Below are positions 1 to 9,942 of a DNA stretch of 46,713 nt, piece by piece. Numbering within the stretch: the stretch's first letter is position 1; every line of letters starts with the position of its first letter. The notes under the pieces are model-generated. The model saw only the letters and a list, made by a program, of their open reading frames with translations, was not told the DNA's origin and did no database searches. The translations under genes were made by a program, and so were the position numbers. This stretch comes from Nemertoderma westbladi (lineage: Eukaryota > Xenacoelomorpha > Nemertodermatida > Nemertodermatidae), in contig JAUCBJ010001084.1 of the NCBI GenBank assembly GCA_032718475.1, forward strand, positions 1 through 46,713, read 5' to 3'.

Positions 1-715
1 GTGGTCTTACAAATCCTGCAAAGATCTGCACTGATCGTTACCAACCCTGCTAAGATCATAGAGCAAAGGTGCCAAGATCTTACCAAGACATATAAAGATC
101 TTATGCTAAGATCAGTGCAGATTGGATTGGTTAGATTTCAACGAGGATTGCCTGACTTATTAATATTTAAATATTGTGCACGACAGAACGACAGGTTCAT
201 TAATGGTACCCCTACCCTACCTCACCTTTACTTCATGGCTCGCCCCACAGTGTTTCTTTACTGTTAAGATAGGATTTGTATTTCGACGCCTTTCGATTCT
301 TTCATCACTCTTCAAGGGAAAATCAACGCAAATAACAACTTATTACTCTCAACTCAATAAAAACTGTGACCTGTTCTATTGACTTTAGTTTATTGTTTGG
401 ATAAGAATAACGTGCTCCTTTCCCATTTTTTTCCCATTTCCCATCATTTAGCATTGAGACGACTTTCCGAGATGGGATTTGCGTCCAGCCTTAGCTCAAA
501 ATGTTCACAATCGATTACCCAAACTAACTTTAACAACATTTCTCCACGGTTTTGCAAAAAACACTAAAAAAACATAACAACCTATTGAATTATTCATTTC
601 TTTATTTGCAATCACCGCAATGAATATCTCATTTGTCCTATAATAATTAAATTTAACAAATTTCCAAATATTCAGTTTGATTACAACTAAACTGCATTTA
701 ACTAGCAAACTTAAA
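1..715. repeat. Gene-free left end made of dispersed repeat pieces
   Basis: No gene is recognised here. About 120-215 resembles 35325-35405; both share a stretch reading GGTTAGATTTCA followed by CGAGGATTG. About 285-510 resembles 45320-45515 and, in part, 19385-19485; all share CCTGTT, TATTGACTT and a GTTTATTGTTT core followed by GCTCCTTTCCC. These look like members of an uncharacterised interspersed repeat. A minus-strand AATAAA at 601-606 probably serves the aminotransferase gene that ends at 716. Confidence 0.5.
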
Positions 716-2164
716 CTAAGTGTATTTACGAATAAATTCCTCTTGGAACGACTTTAAACTTGAAAACATATCCTCTAACTGTTCCTTAGCTGGTAGAATC
801 GTCATCCGAAAATGATAAGTGCCCGGCATCTGCCCGAATCCACTCCCAGGTACAACGCAAATTCCGGTCTGTTCTAACAACTGCATGCAATAGAACGCAT
901 CAGGGTGCACCCCACCGCGTTGCGCTGCTTCTACGGCTAAACGCGGAATATCAATTCTAGGGAAGGCGTACATCGCTCCTTGCACTGAATTGCAACTCAA
1001 CCCTCGAATGTTGTTCAGTGAAATCGCGACCATTTCTGCACGTTCCATCAGAGAATTCAAAATCGCTGTTTTTTCGCGAATAAACAGATCGTATGAAGTG
1101 TCACCGACTTTTGGAGGGTCGGTAACTACAGACATAACAACTTGTCCGGCTGAATTCGGAGAATAATGCACAGCCATAAATTTACGGAGTTGTTTTTTAA
1201 TTTCAGGGTCCAGATTGACCACCTCCATGTAGCCGCATCGCTGACCACATTCTCCAATATAGCATTTAGAAATGCTATGGATAGATGCCAATTCCATGCT
1301 ATTATAAGGAGCTCCCATTTCTGTCATGACTTTCTTAAATGAGTGAAACTCGCTATCATGTGAGTAGACGTTGTCTTGATAGACCTCGTCGCTAATCATA
1401 AATAAGTTGTTTTGATGGGCGAAACGGATGATGGATTCGATGTTACTTCGAGTTAGAACTTGTCCCGTGGGGTTTCCTGGGTTGATTACACAGAGAACAC
1501 GAGGAACACACTTTGATTGAGCTGATTCAAGAGCCGACGCTAATTGGTCGATGTTGAGAGACCAGTTGTTGAATTCGTCCAAGTAATAACCAATAGGCTC
1601 AGCCCCCAATAAAGTTATACAGGCCGAGTACAAGGGGTATTGTGGAATGGGTATGAGAATGCCGGTGCGCTGCGAACCTTGACCTGATACGAGGAGGGTC
1701 AGCATGTAACGTATAGCCATACTAGCCCCGTTGGTGACGTACAGATCGTCTCGACTACACGGAATACCTCCATCTCTCTCCTTTATATAGTTAGCTATAT
1801 TGTCTCTAATTTCCACTACACCCTGGGCGTCCGAGTATGAACCTAAACTGCCGCCAATAAATGCCTTTAATAATTCCCTGGCCTTTTTCTTAGCGTCATC
1901 AGGAAGTGAATCGTTATCAAGTAGAGCGGGATATTGAACTATCGCCGAGACTTGTCGTATAAAGGTCAGTGGTTGCTGACCCATTGCGTGACAGTCACCA
2001 ATATTCGCAGCTATCACGCGACTGAATGGTTTAACACTCCCAGCGGCCATCTCCATCTCTATTGCTAACGCTCTCTCGGGTACTGGACCTGTTACTGCGT
2101 ATTCCATCGCTTTGGCTTTAGGATTTATTGTGTCCAATGTTAGTATCTTCTTTGTTGCAGCCAT
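716..2164 (-). CDS. GPT: Alanine aminotransferase, copy 1 (intronless)
   Basis: Full-length 482-aa alanine transaminase, a PLP-dependent fold-type I enzyme that interconverts alanine plus 2-oxoglutarate with pyruvate plus glutamate. Seen in the sequence: NIGDCHAMGQQPLTFIRQV near residue 54, GSYSDAQG near 108, the cofactor-pocket NPGNPTGQ at 228-235, SDEVYQDNVY at 258-267, the Schiff-base lysine at 300 within SISKCYIGECGQRCGY, and the carboxylate-binding arginine at 453 in HFRMT. Known family members usually read SKGY and RGGY where this one has SKCY and RCGY. The start aligns with the internal Met of copy 2. There is no targeting peptide, so it is probably cytosolic. The whole protein is one exon, unusual for an animal ALT gene. 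A possible polyadenylation signal is at 601-606. Copy 2 lies upstream on the same strand. Confidence 0.95.
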   Translation of the reverse strand: MAATKKILTLDTINPKAKAMEYAVTGPVPERALAIEMEMAAGSVKPFSRVIAANIGDCHAMGQQPLTFIRQVSAIVQYPALLDNDSLPDDAKKKARELLKAFIGGSLGSYSDAQGVVEIRDNIANYIKERDGGIPCSRDDLYVTNGASMAIRYMLTLLVSGQGSQRTGILIPIPQYPLYSACITLLGAEPIGYYLDEFNNWSLNIDQLASALESAQSKCVPRVLCVINPGNPTGQVLTRSNIESIIRFAHQNNLFMISDEVYQDNVYSHDSEFHSFKKVMTEMGAPYNSMELASIHSISKCYIGECGQRCGYMEVVNLDPEIKKQLRKFMAVHYSPNSAGQVVMSVVTDPPKVGDTSYDLFIREKTAILNSLMERAEMVAISLNNIRGLSCNSVQGAMYAFPRIDIPRLAVEAAQRGGVHPDAFYCMQLLEQTGICVVPGSGFGQMPGTYHFRMTILPAKEQLEDMFSSLKSFQEEFIRKYT

Positions 2165-2842
2165 TTGTTAGATCAAATATTATATTTGCTTCCTTATTGT
2201 TGATTATTAATTGTATGAAAGGTAGTGCTGGTGATGAGCTGACGATAGCTGCACTTTTGGATTTTGAGCTAAAATTTTATTTTTTAGATACTGTAGTTCT
2301 AAAACACGAAAATCACGAAAAGGTACCGAAATTATAGAAATTGAAATATACCGGTAATATGAAAAATCTTGATTTCCAGTTGGAATAATGGCGTCGAAGG
2401 TACACTTTCCATCATTTATAATAATTAATTATTAAGAGCTCTTTCCATTACTTAGGATCTCACAAAAACGGATCAACATGCCAAGGGCGTAACCAGCAGT
2501 ATATTAATTGCAACAAAATGATGATATCTACCTGTAATATCAATCGATTCAACGAAACGATTGTGGCAGTCAATTATTGTACTTCCTTCAAGGACATACA
2601 CGCCTGTAGCTTCTCGGAATTGGCCAATAGCAATCAGACAGGCATCATATGCCGAGTTAGGGCCTTATACTGTACTATAAATTACATAATATTCTTCATC
2701 ATCCAGTATATTGGACGCTGTTGATCCGTCCCCGGTATCACGCCTGTATTTGACTTCGGTTACTTGTTTCCTCCGTCGCTCAGCCGCGCCCTATTCGTAT
2801 CAAACCGACGTCACCACCGATTCTGCGAGACGCACAATTGTT
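2165..2842. other. Gene-free spacer upstream of ALT copy 1
   Basis: No supported gene. Just upstream of the ALT start a short stretch (about 2225-2245) matches the sequence upstream of copy 2 (about 4970-4990), so the duplication included some promoter-proximal DNA. Confidence 0.4.
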
Positions 2843-3229
2843 GTGACAACTGATCGTGTTCCACGTGTAGCTGTGACAACTGATCGTGTTCCACGTGTAG
2901 CTGGGACAACTGCTCGTGTTCCATGTGTAGCTGGGACAACTGCTCGTGTTCCACGTGCAGCTGGGACAACTGCTCGTGTCCCACGTGTAGCTGGGACAAC
3001 TGATCGTGTTCCACGTGTAGCTGGGACAACTGCTCTTGTTCCACGTGTAGCTAGGACAACTGCTCTTGTGCCACATGTAGCTGGGACAACTGCTCGTGTT
3101 CCATGTGTAGCTATGGGACAACTGATCATGTTCCACGAGTAGCTCGGACAACTGCTCTTGTTCCACGTGTATCTGTGACAACTGCTCGCGTTCCACATGT
3201 AGCTGGGATAACTGCACTTGTTCCACTAA
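2843..3229. repeat. 30-bp minisatellite with E-boxes
   Basis: About 13 copies of a 30-bp unit of the form GACAACTGCTCGTGTTCCAC followed by GTGTAGCTGG. Seven units keep an intact CACGTG palindrome (starting at 2862, 2892, 2952, 2982, 3012, 3042 and 3164); most also carry CAACTG. The period is exactly 30 except for one extra base near 3116. Because 30 is divisible by three, several frames stay open on both strands; these frames are artefacts. The array sits upstream of ALT copy 1 and downstream of ALT copy 2. Confidence 0.9.
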
Positions 3230-3287
3230 TTCTCGCTTACTTTAAAGCCCCATAACCTATTGAGTAAACCATTTGCCAATAACGCAT

Positions 3288-3293
3288 TTTATT
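3288..3293 (-). promoter_or_regulatory. Putative polyadenylation signal of ALT copy 2
   Basis: AATAAA on the minus strand, about 130 bases after the stop codon. ALT copy 1 has an AATAAA at a similar distance (601-606). Confidence 0.4.
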
Positions 3294-3423
3294 TGTTACT
3301 ATAGGCCTGAACTATTACGATTAAAATAATTAAATAATATTATATAATTAAATGAAATTAATTTCCAAAAATTCACAGTTTGATTATAACTAAACTACTG
3401 TGCATTTAACTAGCTAACTTAAA

Positions 3424-4905
3424 CTAAGTGTATTTACGAATAAATTCCTCTTGGAACGACTTTAAACTTGAAAACATATCCTCTAACTGTTCCTTAGCTG
3501 GTAGAATCGTCATCCGAAAATGATAAGTGCCCGGCATCTGCCCGAATCCGCTCCCAGGTACAACGCAAATTCCGGTCTGTTCTAACAACTGCATGCAATA
3601 GAACGCATCAGGGTGCACCCCACCGCGTTGCGCTGCTTCTACGGCTAAACGCGGAATATCAATTCTAGGGAAGGCGTACATCGCTCCTTGCACTGAATTG
3701 CAACTCAACCCTCGAATGTTGTTTAGCGAAATCGCGACCATTTCTGCACGTTCCTTCAGAGAGTACAAAATCGCTTCTTTTTCGCGAATAAACAGATCGT
3801 ATGAAGTGTCACCGACTTTTGGCGGGTCGGTAACTACAGACATAATAACTTGTCCGGAAGAGTTTGGAGAAAAATGCGCACCCATAAATTTACGGAGTTG
3901 TTTTTTAATTTCAGGGTCCAGATTGACCACCTCCATGTAGCCGCATCGCTGACCACATTCTCCAATATAGCATTTAGAAATGCTATGGATAGATGCCAAT
4001 TCCATGCTATTATAAGGAGCTCCCATTTCTGTCATGACTTTCTTAAATGAGTGAAACTCGCTATCATGTGAGTAGACGTTGTCTTGATAGACCTCGTCGC
4101 TAATCATAAATAAGTTGTTTTGATGGGCGAAACTGATGATGGATTCGATGTTACTTCGAGTTAGAACTTGTCCCGTGGGGTTTCCTGGGTTGATTACACA
4201 GAGAACACGGGGAACACACGTTGATTGAGCTGATTCAAGAGCCGACGCTAATTGGTCGATGTTGAGAGACCAGTTGTTGAATTCGTCCAAGTAATAACCA
4301 ATAGGCTCAGCCCCCAATAAAGTTATGCAGGCCGAGTACAAGGGGTATTGTGGAATGGGTATGAGAATGCCTGTGCGCTGCGAACCTTGACCTGATACGA
4401 GGAGGGTCAGCATGTAACGTATAGCCATACTAGCCCCGTTGGTGACGTACAGATCGTCTCGACTACACGGAATACCTCCATCTCTCTCCTTTATATAGTT
4501 CGCTATATTGTCTCTAATTTCCACTACACCCTGGGCGTCCGAGTAAGAACCTAAACTGCCGCCAATAAATGCCTTTAATAATTCCCTGGCCTTTTTCTTA
4601 GCGTCATCAGGAAGTGATTCGTTATCAAGTAGAGCCGGATATTGAACTATCGCCGAGACTTGTCGTATAAAGGTCAGTGGTTGCTGACCCATTGCGTGAC
4701 AGTCACCAATATTTGCTCTAATTACGCGACTAAATGGTTTAGCAGCCCCGGCAGCCATCTCTCTCTCTATTGCTAAAGCTCGCTCGAGTATTGGACCTCT
4801 CACTGCGTATTCCATCGCTTTGGCTTGAGGATTAACTGTATCCAATGTCATTATCTTCTTCGTTGCATCCATTGCATTCGACCAAGTGTTATATTTTGTT
4901 GCCAA
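3424..4905 (-). CDS. GPT: Alanine aminotransferase, copy 2 (intronless)
   Basis: A second complete ALT, 493 aa from the first Met or 482 aa from the Met at 4872, which aligns with the start of copy 1. All catalytic landmarks of copy 1 are present, including NPGNPTGQ, SDEVYQDN, the lysine of SISKCYIGECG and HFRMT. Most of the protein is identical to copy 1, even at many silent sites. Differences cluster in the first 55 residues and around residues 330-375 of the copy 1 numbering (KFMGAHFSPNSSG versus KFMAVHYSPNSAG; REKEAILYSLKERA versus REKTAILNSLMERA). Homology continues into about 65 bases of 3' flank. This indicates tandem gene duplication followed by patchy homogenisation. One exon, probably cytosolic. 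The N-terminal extension of 11 residues may or may not be used. Confidence 0.94.
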   Translation of the reverse strand: MATKYNTWSNAMDATKKIMTLDTVNPQAKAMEYAVRGPILERALAIEREMAAGAAKPFSRVIRANIGDCHAMGQQPLTFIRQVSAIVQYPALLDNESLPDDAKKKARELLKAFIGGSLGSYSDAQGVVEIRDNIANYIKERDGGIPCSRDDLYVTNGASMAIRYMLTLLVSGQGSQRTGILIPIPQYPLYSACITLLGAEPIGYYLDEFNNWSLNIDQLASALESAQSTCVPRVLCVINPGNPTGQVLTRSNIESIISFAHQNNLFMISDEVYQDNVYSHDSEFHSFKKVMTEMGAPYNSMELASIHSISKCYIGECGQRCGYMEVVNLDPEIKKQLRKFMGAHFSPNSSGQVIMSVVTDPPKVGDTSYDLFIREKEAILYSLKERAEMVAISLNNIRGLSCNSVQGAMYAFPRIDIPRLAVEAAQRGGVHPDAFYCMQLLEQTGICVVPGSGFGQMPGTYHFRMTILPAKEQLEDMFSSLKSFQEEFIRKYT

Positions 4906-5136
4906 TATTATTAATAGGTTGAAGGGAAAAGGTTCTATCTATATACTGTATAATAAGACAGACGCAATCAGTGCTGGCGATGATCTGAGCAAAAGCTAAT
5001 TTGTTTCAACATAGACTCGAAAGCAAAAATCAACTCTAAAGAAAACAGTTCAAATGGTTTGAAATATCAAGCTGAAATAAAGGGATAGATTTTATCATTG
5101 CCTTTCTACTTTCCAATCCTATTCACTCACACAATA

Positions 5137-6185
5137 GGGTTGGTGCGCAAAAAAATTGTCGGGCTAGAAACAATCGAATAAGGGGTAACAAGGAACCCTG
5201 AATCGAGTGTCGGGGTGAGGTTTTTGTAAAAACTCGAGGAAACTGTCGAAATGGCGGGTTTAAGTAGGCCCGGGAAGCCAATTTTGAAAATCGGCTGTGA
5301 TTGACCGCTACATATTTGGCGTCACTTGGTTTCTATGGAGGGTGATTTTAGCTTTATTCAAATACACATTTAATTTCAATCATTTCATACGTGGCTTATA
5401 TCAGTTGAAAGCGGAGAGTATTGCGCGTCTTTTAACACTACAATTACTTAAATTCATGGTGATGAACATTGATAAAATACTGTTTGCAATTTTGCAAACT
5501 TGGTAGCTTGCATGACCCAGTATGGAAGCCCGCACCAACTCAGGCCTAGCCAGCCACCTATTGCATTGTAATATATTAGGCATTGCAATATAATAGGCAA
5601 CGGGCCTATTAATTGCTGTATTGTTGCTTAAGTTCTTTAAGTTGAGTAAACCTACCGTTGCGCTGTACCACTTTTACGCTACCGCTGACAAGTACACATT
5701 TCAACTTAATGAACTTAAACTGCAATACAGGAATACTCCGATACTGCGATGCAATAGGTGGGTAGGGCTGAGTGGTTTACATACCGGTCTTGCATACCGG
5801 TTAGGCAATCTGCGAGTTTATAATTGTGAATTGATTCATTTTATCAATGTTCATGATCATGAAATTAAGTGATTGTAGTGTCAAAAGATGCGCAAGACTC
5901 TCCGCTTTCTATTTATATAAGCCACGTGTGAAATGATTGAGATTAAATATGTATTTTAATGGATCTAAAATTACCCTCCATATAATAAATTATCTAAACA
6001 CTGCGTAGTGACGTCAAATATGTAGCAGCCAATTTTCAAAATTGGCTTCCCGGGCTTACTTAAACCCGCCATTTCGACTCTTTCCACGTGTTAAAAAAAA
6101 AAAACACACCCGCCACCCGATTTAGCGGATTTGTTACCCCTTATTCAATTGTTTCTAGCCCAACAATTTTTTCGCGCACCAACCC
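5137..6185. mobile_element. Foldback (long inverted repeat) element, TA target site
   Basis: About 1.05 kb that folds back on itself almost completely. The left end GGGTTGGTGCGC is the inverse complement of the right end GCGCACCAACCC, and both ends are flanked by TA. Pairing continues inward: GGCTAGAAACAAT with ATTGTTTCTAGCC, AATGGCGGGTTTAAGTA with TACTTAAACCCGCCATT, the segments around 5270-5290 with 6030-6050, and near the centre CTGTATTG (about 5608) with CAATACAG (about 5723). The unpaired loop is only about 55 bp (5646-5700). No transposase is encoded; it looks like a non-autonomous Tc1/mariner-type foldback MITE. Several small frames inside it are not genes. Confidence 0.85.
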
Positions 6186-6190
6186 TACTA

Positions 6191-6413
6191 CACCATGCCC
6201 TGGAACATAGTGTCGTTATTCTGGTACAGTACAATATAAAATATAGAAATATAAATATACAGCAAATATAAAAATTGTGGCTCACCCACCCATGAGGAGT
6301 TGAGATTATCTCGGCTTCAAATTTCATGCAATCTCATTAAGATTTGTAGAAAAATTTGGGGGGGGGGGGGGGGGATGTACCAGAATAACGACACTATATT
6401 CCAGGGCATGGTG
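6191..6413. mobile_element. Short TIR element (MITE) with TA target site
   Basis: About 223 bp bounded by roughly 37-bp imperfect inverted repeats: CACCATGCCCTGGAA at the left and TTCCAGGGCATGGTG at the right, extending inward to TATTCTGGTAC and GTACCAGAATA. Each end is flanked by TA (6189-6190 and 6414-6415). It contains a G run at 6358-6374. It begins one base after the TA that closes the neighbouring foldback element. Confidence 0.8.
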
Positions 6414-6415
6414 TA

Positions 6416-7149
6416 TAGCCAGGTAGGACTAATGAATTATTTAAATAGATCAACAAAAACAGCAACAATTTGAACAACAAAATCCCGGGGTTTTATTTGT
6501 AGTCACTCAATACTATCGTATGCGAAACAATTCCTTCTGTAATGTTTCTTCACGTACAAGTTGGTAAAACGTTATTATTGAGCAATATAAAGTGATATTA
6601 GAATAGCAATAATTAACAGCTATAAAGAAGAAACGGTCTTACATTCTCGGCCTTCTACTAAAAGCGTGTATCAAGTACAGTAAAGTCAATATAATAGATA
6701 ACTAATTCGTCAACCTCCCGCCGCCAGCAGATTATAACAATTGGTTAGTTCGATCAGAGATATTGAATGTAAATAAGTCGTATATATCATTAGCAAACAA
6801 ACCCAATTTAGGCTATTATTAAAGTTTTAATAAGACAGCGCTTCGAGCAAAAAAATAAGTATACTGAGCCAAACGACAATTAAGTTAATCGCAGCCAAAT
6901 CAATGACACATAGTTTAGAATCAAACGGGTGAACAATTGAACTAGAATTAGGGCAGCGACGATGACATAACATGATCCTCCACAAAGAAGTGCATTGCAT
7001 TATCGTGCAATACCATATCCATATCCAGAAACAAAGGGGCCACAAAACACCGGATCACCGTATCCAAGATCGTCAATTTTCCCAATTCTAGTGTTGTTGA
7101 AAAAAGTTGTGTCAGTCAGTGGAGGAAACTGATAGACTGGCCACCAACC
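6416..7149. other. AT-rich spacer, nothing recognised
   Basis: No gene, clear repeat or RNA is seen. Small open frames here, one of which runs into the adjacent minisatellite, have no family resemblance. Confidence 0.4.
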
Positions 7150-8715
7150 ACGTGCGAAAGGGTTTCCCAGAGTGGCAACGGGTTTCCCGAGTGACAACGG
7201 GTTCCCAGAGTGGCAATGAGTTCCGCAGAGTGACAACGGGTTCCCGAGTGTGGCAAGGGGTTCCCCAGAGTGAAAAAGGGTTTCCCAGAGTGGCAACGGG
7301 TTTCCCAGAGAGATAACGGGTTCCCAGAGTGACAACGGATTCACCAAAGTGACAACGGGTTCCCAGAGTGACAACGGATTCACCAAGTGGCAATGGGTTT
7401 CCCAGAGTGGCAACGGGTTTCCCAGAGTGACAATGGGTTTCCCAGAGTGGCAACGGGTTTCCCAGAGAGCAATGGGTTTCCCAGAGTGGCAACGGGATTC
7501 CCAGAGTGGTAATGGGTTTTCCAGAGTGGCAATGGGTTTCCCAGAGTGGCAATGGGTTTCCCAGAGTGGCAACGGGTTCCCAGAGTGGCAATGGGTTTCC
7601 CAGAGTGGCAACGGGTTTCCCAGAGTGGCAATGGGTTTCCCAGAGTGGCAATGGGTTTCCCAGAGTGGCAACGGGTTTCCCAGAGGGACAATGGGTTTCC
7701 CAGAGTGGCAACGGGTTTCCCAGAGTGCAATGGGTTTCCCAGAGTGGCAACGGGTTTTCCAGAGTGGCAATGGGTTTTCCAGAGTGGCAACGGGTTTCCC
7801 AGAGTGACAATGGGTTTCCCAGAGTGGCAACGGGTTTCCCAGAGTGGCAATGGGTTTTCCAGAGTGAAAAAGGGTTTCCCAGAGTGGCAACGGGTTTCCC
7901 AGAGAGATAACGGGTTCCCAGAGTGACAACGGATTCACCAAAGTGACAACGGGTTCCCAGAGTGACAACGGATTCACCAAGTGGCAATGGGTTTCCCAGA
8001 GTGGCAACGGGTTTCCCAGAGTTACAATGGGTTTCCCAGAGTGGCAATGGGTTTCCCAGAGTGGCAATGGGTTTCCCAGAGTGGCAACGGGTTCCCAGAG
8101 TGGCAATGGGTTTCCCAGAGTGGCAACGGGTTTCCCAGAGTGGCAATGGGTTTCCCAGAGTGGCAATGGGTTTCCCAGAGTGGCAACGGGTTTCCCAGAG
8201 GGACAATGGGTTTCCCAGAGTGGCAACGGGTTTCCCAGAGTGCAATGGGTGTCCCAGAGTGGCAACGGGTTTTCCAGAGTGGCAATGGGTTTTCCAGAGT
8301 GGCAACGGGTTTCCCAGAGTGACAATGGGTTTCCCAGAGTGGCAACGGGTTTCCCAGAGTGGCAATGGGTTTTCCAGAGTGGCAACGGGTTCCCAGAGTG
8401 GCAATGGGTTCCCGAGTGTGGCAATGGGTTTCCCAAAGTGGCAATGGGTTTCCCAGAGTGGCAACGGGTTTCCCAGAGTGGCAATGGGTTTCCCAGAGTG
8501 GCAACGTGTTCCCAGAGTAGCAACGGGTTTCCCAGAGTGGCAATGGGTTCCCGAGTGTGGCAACGGGTTGCCCAGAGTGAAAAGGGGATTCCCAGAGTGG
8601 CAATGGGTTTCCCAGTGTGGCAACGGGTTTACCAGAGTGGCAACGTGTTCCCAGAGTAGCAACGGGTTCGACAGAGTGACAACGGGTTCGACAGAGTGAC
8701 AACGGGTTCGACAGA
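7150..8715. repeat. 20-bp minisatellite (about 78 units)
   Basis: Tandem array of GGGTTTCCCAGAGTGGCAAC and variants (mainly C/T at the last base, loss of a T, or TTCC for TCCC). It contains an internal larger duplication: the segment from about 7263 recurs from about 7857 (offset 594), and after an indel of about four units the offset becomes 515 (for example the GAGGGACA variant at 7683 and 8198). The unit is not divisible by three and lacks stops in nearly all frames, so reading frames of up to 548 codons arise with a 20-residue peptide period. These are not proteins. Confidence 0.95.
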
Positions 8716-9261
8716 GTGACAACTCTGAAATGTGCATAAAATTTAGAAAATGAAACAAAATTATGGTGAAATATATTTACTTTTAAATTATTGTAATTTT
8801 AACTTCTAAAATAGGAGACAACAGATAAAAGCACAATAAATATAACAATAAATGTGAAAAGGCGCACCATATTGATATTTAAACATTAACTATTTACTTC
8901 ACGTCTTGTAATCTAACCCACTTCATTCATAAGATTACAGTGTAGGCCGTATTAAATTAATTAATAGTTTATAGTAAATAGATTACGCCTTGACGTGACG
9001 TAGATTACGCCTTAACGCAGAGGAAATACACAAATTTACAAACATGGGTCGTTCTGTACAAAAGTAGCTAGTTATGTTTCAAAAGTGGCAAACTATATGT
9101 CACTTAGAACGGATTTCAGAAAAACATTTCCCATATTAATTCCGATTACGTAAAAAGTTAAGGCAAAACAACAAAATTCCATTTATGTTATTAGCAATAT
9201 TATATCAACAACTTAGGATATGATTATGTGAAAGCGACAGACACCATGAATAGAATGCGAG
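8716..9261. other. AT-rich spacer, nothing recognised
   Basis: No gene seen. Three short near-repeats of GATTACG or GATTACA lie between about 8930 and 9015, without further structure. Confidence 0.35.
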
Positions 9262-9535
9262 GTGACACAGTTGGATGAGCGCCTGGCCTACAATCTATTG
9301 GTTGCAGGTTCGAGCCCCGCCAGAGTCGACTCTACTTATCGCAACCACCACATATACTCCAACTCCAATGCTAAGGATTAACAACCCCTGTTCTGGCACT
9401 ACATACATGATATTGAGTTGGGGTTGCACAAAAGGTGAAACAAGCCTCAAATCAACTTCATCCCACAAATTGACATTAAGCTCATTTGATTCGCAAGGAT
9501 TAGTAGGTGTAGTCAGACACCTTGAAAACAAGAAT
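9262..9535 (+). mobile_element. tRNA-derived SINE
   Basis: A tRNA-like head with an A-box-like TTGGATGAGCGCCTGGCC at about 9271-9288 and a good B box GGTTCGAGCCC at 9307-9317 is followed by about 200 bp of non-tRNA body. This is the layout of a polymerase III SINE. The short frame across it has no coding character. No target-site duplication was found by eye, and the 3' end is approximate. Confidence 0.6.
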
Positions 9536-9942
9536 ATATTTATTTATTATATCTAGAAAAAAATATTCCAGAAATGGTGACAGAATATGAGTTAACGTTG
9601 GTATAAACCTATATATTAGTTACCCTGAACATCCTACCTTTACGCCTACATACGGTATTGAAATGTATTACACACCTTAACACATATTTTTAATAGATTC
9701 TTCAAAATTTCATTGGATGCTTTCACTGCCAATTATCTGCGACTCAAGTTATTGGGAAATATGGTTTTTAAGGTAACATTAACGGACAAATGTTATAGGC
9801 ACCAAAATACAATTATGCACACGTAACAAATATGTTTAACCATTTTAAAGCGTAGAAAAAATTAATAGTTTTCAAAAATGATGATTAGGGTTATGTTTAA
9901 TGGGATATATTAATTTCGTTAAATTTATCTTATCTGTGGACT

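Noticed and set aside
2711-3226. Repetitive frames over the 30-bp minisatellite
   Set aside because: Open in several frames on both strands because of unit composition; no start context, family or codon bias.
7000-8758. Open frames of up to 548 codons on both strands over the 20-bp repeat
   Set aside because: The repeat unit lacks stops in nearly all frames and is not divisible by three, so long frames appear automatically with a 20-residue peptide period. No flanking coding signal.
9275-9556. 93-codon frame on the plus strand
   Set aside because: It overlays a tRNA-derived SINE with A and B boxes; no coding features.
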